Assembly (NCBI GenBank): GCA_016707585.1
Contig: JADJHL010000008.1
Location: 124,001-188,000, forward strand
Direction: 5' to 3'
Length of the DNA stretch: 64,000 bases
Source of the DNA: Ignavibacteriales bacterium
GTDB taxonomy: Bacteria; Bacteroidota; Ignavibacteria; Ignavibacteriales; Ignavibacteriaceae
A program made the position numbers and the translations under genes. The notes under the pieces were generated by a model that worked only from the letters and a program-made list of their open reading frames with translations, ran no database searches and was not told the DNA's origin. This document shows, in pieces, positions 59,685 through 64,000 of this stretch (the first letter of the stretch is position 1; each line of letters begins with the position of its first letter).

Positions 59685-60371
59685 CTACTCAATACAGATA
59701 GATGAAGAGAAATTTATAGGATTGTTATTTGCATCAAGGGTTACAATTGCAGCATATACCTTATGATCAGTGTAACTTTCATAAACTACCTGATCTGCTT
59801 TTAGTAACGCTTTACTGAATGTTAGTGAATTTGTTAACTGTAATACCTGAGAATCAAATTCAATAGGTATAAATGTAAATTTTTCTGCGTGATCGGATAC
59901 TGGATTTGATAAGTAAACCAACGCATAAAGTTTAACATTTACCTCAGTCTCAAGATCAAAATCATAAGTGCCGGTTAAAGCATTAACAACTATACTAAGC
60001 GCTGTTGAACTAATTGTATTTGTACCTGTACCTATTGGAAAGCCCCCGTATGGAGTGATTATATTTTTATTTGTAAGTACTCCGTCACCAACCAGTTTGT
60101 AATTTGATTGAACAAAATAACTGAAATGATTAAGACCCTGAGGTGCATAAGCTTTCCAGATAAGTCTTAGTATGTCAAATGAACCTATGGCAGAACCAAG
60201 ACTTACACTAAGCTTAAATTTCTCACGCCATTTTAATACTTCAACAGAATTATTCTTTTTTCTAAAGCCGGGTTTACGACTGAGGATATTTCTTCCGTTT
60301 ACTATTTTGCCTGTTATGTTACCAACTGATCCTTGTAATTCGCCAAGGATTCCGCTTTTAATGATTGCCAT
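59685..60371 (-). CDS. DUF6266-like protein
   Basis: 228 residues beginning MAIIKSGILGELQGSVGNIT and continuing with NGRNILSRKPGF, the characteristic opening of a Bacteroidota family (DUF6266) of unknown function. The rest is beta-rich (YDFDLETEVNVKLYALVYL, DHKVYAAIVTLDANNN) with no signal peptide or membrane segment. Proteins of this type are often found in variable islands. Here the gene is divergent from a sigma-factor-like gene and shares its strand with a small unknown gene just upstream, so the three may form one module. Function unknown; the family call is from memory of its N-terminus. Confidence 0.6.
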   Translation of the reverse strand: MAIIKSGILGELQGSVGNITGKIVNGRNILSRKPGFRKKNNSVEVLKWREKFKLSVSLGSAIGSFDILRLIWKAYAPQGLNHFSYFVQSNYKLVGDGVLTNKNIITPYGGFPIGTGTNTISSTALSIVVNALTGTYDFDLETEVNVKLYALVYLSNPVSDHAEKFTFIPIEFDSQVLQLTNSLTFSKALLKADQVVYESYTDHKVYAAIVTLDANNNPINFSSSICIE

Positions 60372-60452
60372 AATATTTTTTCCTTTAATTTATTTATTTA
60401 ATAATTTTGTACACAGATTTATTTAAGGGTACTAAATCGCAAACTGAAATCT

Positions 60453-60755
60453 CTAAATGCGGGGCGGCGATAAATTATCATACTGATTGGATTCAATCTT
60501 CCGCTGATTAAATTCAATTCGGGTCCTTTTATGATTGTTGAACTTTATTCGGGATATATCGGCAAGCTCAGCAATACGCAAGCAGTGTATATTAACAGCG
60601 GGCAGTAAGCGACAATTAAGCGGGAACTGAATATGGATTGTACGGGTAACCAGCGAGAAATCAGCGACAAACTCACCTGAATAACTTTGCCTGAATACCT
60701 CAAACGGATTCCATTTTAACCTGTTCACTCTATTTGTATTGCCTCTGTAAACCAT
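60453..60755 (-). CDS. Small hypothetical protein upstream of the DUF6266-like gene
   Basis: 100 residues, basic (many Arg/Lys), starting MVYRGNTNRVNRLKWNPFEVF. No family recognised. A short strand-rich middle (FVADFSLVTRTIHIQF) and a charged tail are all that can be seen. It is 81 bases upstream of the DUF6266-like gene on the same strand and divergent from the sigma-factor-like gene. It is longer than expected by chance in such AT-rich DNA and locally less AT-rich than its surroundings, which favours a real gene. Confidence 0.45.
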   Translation of the reverse strand: MVYRGNTNRVNRLKWNPFEVFRQSYSGEFVADFSLVTRTIHIQFPLNCRLLPAVNIHCLRIAELADISRIKFNNHKRTRIEFNQRKIESNQYDNLSPPRI

Positions 60756-60779
60756 AATTTTTCTCTTTTCTGTATGGTA

Positions 60780-60834
60780 ATACTCCCGAAAAATATTTTT
60801 CCGTCTTTGACGGAATTTTCATTTTCAAGAGTAT
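60780..60834. promoter_or_regulatory. Nested inverted repeat in the divergent promoter region
   Basis: An outer pair ATACTC/GAGTAT (60780-60785 and 60829-60834) encloses a tight hairpin TTCCGTC-TTT-GACGGAA (60799-60815). It sits between the divergent unknown gene and the sigma-like gene and could be an operator or an RNA hairpin in the sigma gene leader. Confidence 0.4.
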
Positions 60835-60871
60835 ATCTCTTTAGTTAAAAACATTTTTTAAAGGGTAACAA

Positions 60872-61504
60872 TTGGAATCCGATAATATTAAACAAAGAAC
60901 ATATGCAATAGAGTCTTTTATCAAGAATCAAAAAGACGACTATTTAACGATGTTGTACCGGACTAAAAAACGTTTGGGGCTGGCTCTTGGCTTTAGTTCC
61001 AGAGTTACAACTATTGGGGAAGGTATGATGAACGAGGTATTCAGTGATTTAATAGCTGGTACCAGAAAATGGGATATGGAAAAGTTTAAACTCGAACAGG
61101 TGCTCTGGATGAATTTAAAAAGTGAAGTTTCTGCAAGAGTTAAAAAAGAAAAAAGATTTGTGCCAACTATGGTAATAAGTGAAGCTGATGAGAATGATGG
61201 TAAATGTGTTGATGATCTTATAAATACAAAACCTGATGATGTTGAAGGTAGTGTTGATGCAGAAACAATACAGGCCTATTGTTTTGATACTATTCTTAAA
61301 GGAGATGACGATGCACAAGTAGTATTTGACGAAATGCTAAAAGGCAAAACACAAAAACAGATCGCAGAATATCTACATACAACACCTGACAAAGCTGAAA
61401 TAAAAATAAGAAGCATAAGGAGGAAAATATCAAGAGAAATACCACGATATATGCTCGAGAATTTACCAAAATCACTAATCACTAAAATACTTAATCAATC
61501 ATAA
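60872..61504 (+). CDS. Sigma-70-like (ECF-type) RNA polymerase sigma factor homologue
   Basis: 210 residues from TTG 60872 (SD AAAGGG). The N-terminal half (YLTMLYRTKKRLGLALGFSS ... FSDLIAGTRKWDMEKFKLEQVLWMNLKSEVSARVK in outline) has the helical look of sigma region 2. The C-terminal part has a region-4-like helix-turn-helix (AQVVFDEMLKGKTQKQIAEYLHTTPDKAEIKIRSIRRKISRE). Phage-borne and mobile-element sigma factors and terminase-like small proteins share this outline, so the call is moderate. It starts an operon with a small acidic protein and an ImmA/IrrE peptidase. Confidence 0.65.
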   Translation: MESDNIKQRTYAIESFIKNQKDDYLTMLYRTKKRLGLALGFSSRVTTIGEGMMNEVFSDLIAGTRKWDMEKFKLEQVLWMNLKSEVSARVKKEKRFVPTMVISEADENDGKCVDDLINTKPDDVEGSVDAETIQAYCFDTILKGDDDAQVVFDEMLKGKTQKQIAEYLHTTPDKAEIKIRSIRRKISREIPRYMLENLPKSLITKILNQS

Positions 61505-61514
61505 GAGGAGTTAA

Positions 61515-61907
61515 ATGGAAGAACAACGGCTGAAAGTATTATTCGACATCATTCTTGAGCCTGAGGAAGATGACGAAGATATTCGGTCTGTACTGATTTC
61601 TGAAGGAGATGATCCTGATGAAATATTACAACGTGCCAATGATTTTATTGACGAAAAACTGGCACAGATCAAATTACAGGAAGGGAAGAACAGGCAGAAC
61701 AAAGCATCAGAGTTTTTAAAAAATTTAGGAGGTTCAATTTCAAATAAATTTAATAACGATATTTCTTTAGGCGGAGTGGGTTATGCTTACAGAAAGCAGG
61801 ATGCAGACAGCAATCAAAATAATTCAGAGATTTTAAATCAGGCAGAAAAACTTGAACAGTTAAAAAAACTTATGGGCAATGGAAATGGGAATACTGGCAA
61901 AAGCTAA
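61515..61907 (+). CDS. Small acidic protein between sigma-like and ImmA/IrrE genes
   Basis: 130 residues with SD AGAGGAG and an acidic N-terminal half (EPEEDDEDIRSVLISEGDDPDEILQRA). A helical middle (FIDEKLAQIKLQEGKNRQNKASEFLKNL) and an Asn/Gly-rich tail follow. The last 29 bases overlap the peptidase gene, so translation is probably coupled. No known domain was recognised. Its place suggests a partner of the peptidase or of the sigma-like protein, for example an anti-sigma or a cleavage substrate, but there is no direct evidence. Confidence 0.6.
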   Translation: MEEQRLKVLFDIILEPEEDDEDIRSVLISEGDDPDEILQRANDFIDEKLAQIKLQEGKNRQNKASEFLKNLGGSISNKFNNDISLGGVGYAYRKQDADSNQNNSEILNQAEKLEQLKKLMGNGNGNTGKS

Positions 61908-62652
61908 TGCTAAAAAATTATTAAAAAAATATTTTATTAAAGATCCGGCTAAGCTGGATCTTTATGCAATTGCAGGTTATGAAGATTTATTTATTGAAGA
62001 AAGAGATTTGTTTACTAGTGAAGGGCAGCTTGTTGTAAAAGAAGGAATGGGAATTATTACAGTTGATGATAAAATCATAGAGAAGGGACAAAAGAAATTT
62101 ACTATTGCCCACGAGATGGGTCACTTTTTTAATTCAGGTAAGAAAAACGGAAGTTACTTTTGCAGCGGACTTGATATAAGAGGTATTAAGCAGGATATCA
62201 CAGCGGAGATTGATGCAAATGATTTTGCGGCTGAACTGCTTATGCCGGAAGAATGGATTGTTAATTTTACTAAAGGTAAGAAATTCGGCAAAAAATTATT
62301 ATCCGAAACAGCAGAATATTTTGATATTTCCTTAAGTGCGGCCGCGTTAAGATATGCAGAAATTGGCAATCATCCTGTTGCTGTTATAATGAGTAAAGAT
62401 GGTGTTGTTAAATGGAGCCGTATAAATAAATACTTTACTTTTCACTTTATCAGGAACGGCAGCAAAATAAACGATCTTTCTTATGCTTATGAATTCTTTA
62501 AAGGTGAAAAGATTACCGATGAACCTGAAGAAATTCTTGCGGATGCGTGGTTTCGTGAAGATTTTAATTATAAAAAAGATTACTTTCTTTACGAGCAGAA
62601 CATACCGATGTACAGGTATAACTCAGTGTTAACATTGCTTTGGGAAAAGTAG
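61879..62652 (+). CDS. ImmA/IrrE family metallopeptidase
   Basis: 257 residues. The zinc site is HEMGH (residues 78-82) in KKFTIAHEMGHFFNSG, followed about 30 residues on by AEIDANDFAAELLMPEEWI, the conserved third-ligand helix of this family. The C-terminal extension (about 170-257) is unassigned. ImmA cuts a phage-type repressor and IrrE cuts DdrO in Deinococcus, each switching on a dormant gene set. Here no Xre-type repressor is adjacent; the sigma-like gene and acidic protein take that place. It may therefore release a sigma factor, which is inference. Start ATG 61879 overlaps the previous gene. Confidence 0.85.
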   Translation: MEMGILAKANAKKLLKKYFIKDPAKLDLYAIAGYEDLFIEERDLFTSEGQLVVKEGMGIITVDDKIIEKGQKKFTIAHEMGHFFNSGKKNGSYFCSGLDIRGIKQDITAEIDANDFAAELLMPEEWIVNFTKGKKFGKKLLSETAEYFDISLSAAALRYAEIGNHPVAVIMSKDGVVKWSRINKYFTFHFIRNGSKINDLSYAYEFFKGEKITDEPEEILADAWFREDFNYKKDYFLYEQNIPMYRYNSVLTLLWEK

Positions 62653-62684
62653 GTAGGGATTAAGTGGGATATAAATATGGAAAT

Positions 62685-63140
62685 TGATCTTACCACCTAA
62701 AAGTAGAGACTAAGTTAAGCAACTGTTTCAATTAATTCTTTTCTGTTTTCTTTGATAAACATATACTTTACTCTTTTACCTTTGCAAAGTATCCCAAAGC
62801 TTTTTTTAAAATATCACGTTCCATTGTTAACCTGGCTATCTCTCGGTCCTTCTTTCTCAACTCTTCTTGTTCCTGCTTCAGATTACCTTTCCCTGGAAAT
62901 GCATTCTGTTGATATGACAGAGAATCCTTTTTCCATTTGTGTAATGAGTTTTCATTTACATCCAGATCACTTGAAACCTGCATTAAACTCATTCCACCCT
63001 CAGTTATCATCTTTATTGCTGATAACTTGAATTCTTTATCGTAACTTCTTCGTTTTCCTGTCATTGTTTGCTCATATATTTTATTTACTTTTACTTAAAT
63101 ATAATCGCTTTTCTTTTTGTCTTTTATATGGGGGTGGATC
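62685..63140 (-). mobile_element. IS3-family insertion sequence remnant
   Basis: About 456 bases containing an intact orfA but almost no orfB. Candidate ends are GATC-containing imperfect repeats (left TGATCTTACCACCTAAAAG; right, read outward, GATCCACCCCCATATAAAAG). AAAT directly repeats at 62681-62684 and 63141-63144, a possible 4-base target duplication. OrfB survives only as MFIKENRKELIETVA followed by a stop, so the catalytic DDE part is gone and the element cannot move on its own. Confidence 0.6.
62768..63064 (-). CDS. IS3-family transposase OrfA
   Basis: 98 residues beginning MTGKRRSYDKEFKLSAIKMI, with a helix-turn-helix (MSLMQVSSDLDVNENSLHKWKK) and a coiled-coil leucine-zipper tail (LRKKDREIARLTMERDILKKALGYF). 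This is the DNA-binding half of the two-frame IS3 transposase. The partner orfB has been lost apart from its first 15 codons. Confidence 0.9.
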   Translation of the reverse strand: MTGKRRSYDKEFKLSAIKMITEGGMSLMQVSSDLDVNENSLHKWKKDSLSYQQNAFPGKGNLKQEQEELRKKDREIARLTMERDILKKALGYFAKVKE

Positions 63141-63141
63141 A

Positions 63142-63342
63142 AATCTACCTAAAACAGGAAATGTAAAGTTAACACTTTATAACATACTCGGACAGGAAAT
63201 AAGAATACTTGTAAATGAATACAAAGAGTCTGGTGTTCACACAATAAACTTAGATGCAAGTGAACTAAACAGCGGAATGTATATTTATAAACTTGAATCA
63301 GGTTCATTTGTTCAAACCCGGAAGATGATGCTGTTGAAATAA
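63142..63342 (+). pseudogene. Orphan T9SS sorting-domain fragment
   Basis: In frame, NLPKTGNVKLTLYNILGQEI and then YKESGVHTINLDASELNSGMYIYK to QTRKMMLLK: the last two thirds of a canonical T9SS C-terminal domain, with the NYPNPFNP strand and the whole cargo protein missing. It starts at the very edge of the IS remnant. Removing the IS does not restore a cargo sequence, since the left flank lies just after the ImmA/IrrE stop. A secreted-protein gene was therefore cut here by rearrangement. Confidence 0.82.
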
Positions 63343-63394
63343 GTTTTCAGAAATATTTGAGTTTGCTAGCAAAGCATTTTTAGTTTTTTATTTG

Positions 63395-63424
63395 AAAAGG
63401 CTCAGTAAAATGAGCCTTTTTTTT
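63395..63424 (+). terminator. Intrinsic terminator
   Basis: Ten-bp arms AAAAGGCTCA and TGAGCCTTTT with a 6-base loop and T8, 52 bases after the orphan T9SS tail. It is presumably the terminator of the lost cargo gene. Confidence 0.9.
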
Positions 63425-63560
63425 AGGTTAATAGCTATTGGTTAAAAATATTAAATCACAACAAATTTTTGGTAATAATAGGCTTTTATTAAACATAGAT
63501 ATTTAATCTTCATTTTCGTAAATTAGATATAAAATTTGGCTTATTATTTGAGGCTGATTA

Positions 63561-63580
63561 TTTGAATTATATAATTCAAA
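63561..63580. promoter_or_regulatory. Perfect 20-bp AT-rich palindrome upstream of a secreted-protein gene
   Basis: Half-site TTTGAATTAT and its exact reverse complement, 44 bases before ATG 63625. It is a candidate operator; such a palindrome could also arise by chance in AT-rich DNA. Confidence 0.35.
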
Positions 63581-63624
63581 ATAAAGTTTCCTATTTTATA
63601 ATATTTTTATTTGCAAGGATTACG

Positions 63625-64000
63625 ATGAACATACTCAAGTCTATATTTGTGGTTATCTTATTTTCAAGTGGAATAGTTTTACCACAACGTACGCTCCCTG
63701 CTTCAGAACATTTTAACTATTCTACTGGAGAACTCAGGATTGTTGGAGCACCTGATTGGACAAGAATCGCAGGAACATCCAATGATTTGTTAGTTGTTAC
63801 AGATAATCTTTCTTACTCTGGTTATCCAATGCTTCCAACGGGAAATCGAATTCAGATTGTTACCGGTATTGGTGATGATTACAAGCTTACTATTGAAAGT
63901 GAAAATGGTTACGGTAAAAAAGTTTATGCATCCTTCTTATTAAATATAATCAGTTCTACTGGTTTAGGTACGGGTACGGTTTTTGTCGGGCTTGGCACCG
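63625..64000 (+). CDS. Secreted protein, N-terminal part only (3' end outside window)
   Basis: The frame is open from ATG 63625 (AAGGA 8 bases upstream) to the window end, 125 codons. The signal peptide is MNILKSIFVVILFSSGIVLPQ. The mature start (HFNYSTGELRI ... LSYSGYPMLPTGNRIQIVTG ... YGKKVYASFLLNIISS) resembles an N-terminal beta domain common in T9SS cargo of this group, in which GxxYASFLxN follows a GYP loop. Function of the full protein cannot be told. Confidence 0.75.
   Translation, partial: MNILKSIFVVILFSSGIVLPQRTLPASEHFNYSTGELRIVGAPDWTRIAGTSNDLLVVTDNLSYSGYPMLPTGNRIQIVTGIGDDYKLTIESENGYGKKVYASFLLNIISSTGLGTGTVFVGLGT

Noticed and set aside
62752..63030. Plus-strand open frame opposite the IS3 orfA
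   Set aside because: It is the antisense shadow of a clear transposase OrfA and has no family features.
1..64000. CRISPR arrays, tRNA or rRNA genes, plasmid or phage origins
   Set aside because: I read for regular short repeats, tRNA-like GTTCGA arms and conserved rRNA segments and saw none. The repeated sequences found are paralogous protein domains.

Overview
The window is AT-rich DNA from a Bacteroidota/Chlorobi-type (FCB group) bacterium, most likely an Ignavibacteria relative. This is inferred from the very high density of secreted proteins ending in a type IX secretion (T9SS) C-terminal domain with the NYPNPFNP motif and a terminal K-M-x-L-x-K, from TonB-dependent receptors with a carboxypeptidase-regulatory N-terminal domain, from PorV/PorQ-family proteins, and from promoter-like TTG/TAnnTTTG elements. 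Eleven T9SS cargo genes and one orphan sorting-domain fragment are present. No rRNA, tRNA or CRISPR array was seen.

Layout. Bases 1-4167: a 5'-truncated sugar-type solute-binding protein, a membrane histidine kinase and an NtrC-type sigma-54 activator, packed as one operon. 4378-6710: a secreted GH2 glycosidase. 6803-10661: a beta-propeller (reg_prop/Y_Y_Y) histidine kinase and its LuxR-type response regulator. 10917-17153: three secreted proteins (a glycerophosphodiesterase with LamG, a LamG protein, and a purple-acid-phosphatase-like enzyme with LamG). 17296-26197: cassette A, made of a TonB-dependent receptor, a large secreted beta-rich protein, a PorV-family barrel and a SurA/parvulin-like chaperone. 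26303-33935: a three-LamG secreted protein, a sodium/solute symporter, a LacI-type operator with a promoter, and a secreted carbohydrate-binding protein. 34020-40653: cassette B, a second receptor/large protein/PorV trio whose PorV gene has lost about 100 internal residues. 40724-44917: a GH16 glucanase in the circularly permuted order known from Fibrobacter lichenase, then a GH3 beta-glucosidase. 45120-52927: HlyD-like protein, VTC polyphosphate-polymerase domain, DUF4956 membrane protein and two T9SS-exported CotH kinases. 53011-57623: two minus-strand secreted proteins (a beta-helix protein and a soluble glucose-dehydrogenase-like protein). 58224-59588: nucleotide-sugar dehydrogenase. 59685-63342: a probable acquired region with a DUF6266-like protein, a sigma-factor-like protein, a small acidic protein, an ImmA/IrrE peptidase, an IS3 remnant and an orphan T9SS tail. 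63625-end: the start of another secreted protein.

Read together, most of the window looks like a polysaccharide (beta-glucan) sensing, degradation and uptake region in which SusC-like receptors are paired not with SusD but with a large extracellular protein and a PorV-family barrel. The cargo genes depend on T9SS, two sensory systems bracket the first enzymes, and a symporter plus LacI operator supply inner-membrane uptake and control. The CotH/VTC/DUF4956 block is a separate putative surface-phosphorylation module.

Caution: at least eight genes are split by single-base frameshifts, and most are one-base losses in A, T or G runs. This looks like uncorrected homopolymer error in the assembly rather than gene decay, so split genes are annotated here as single genes.
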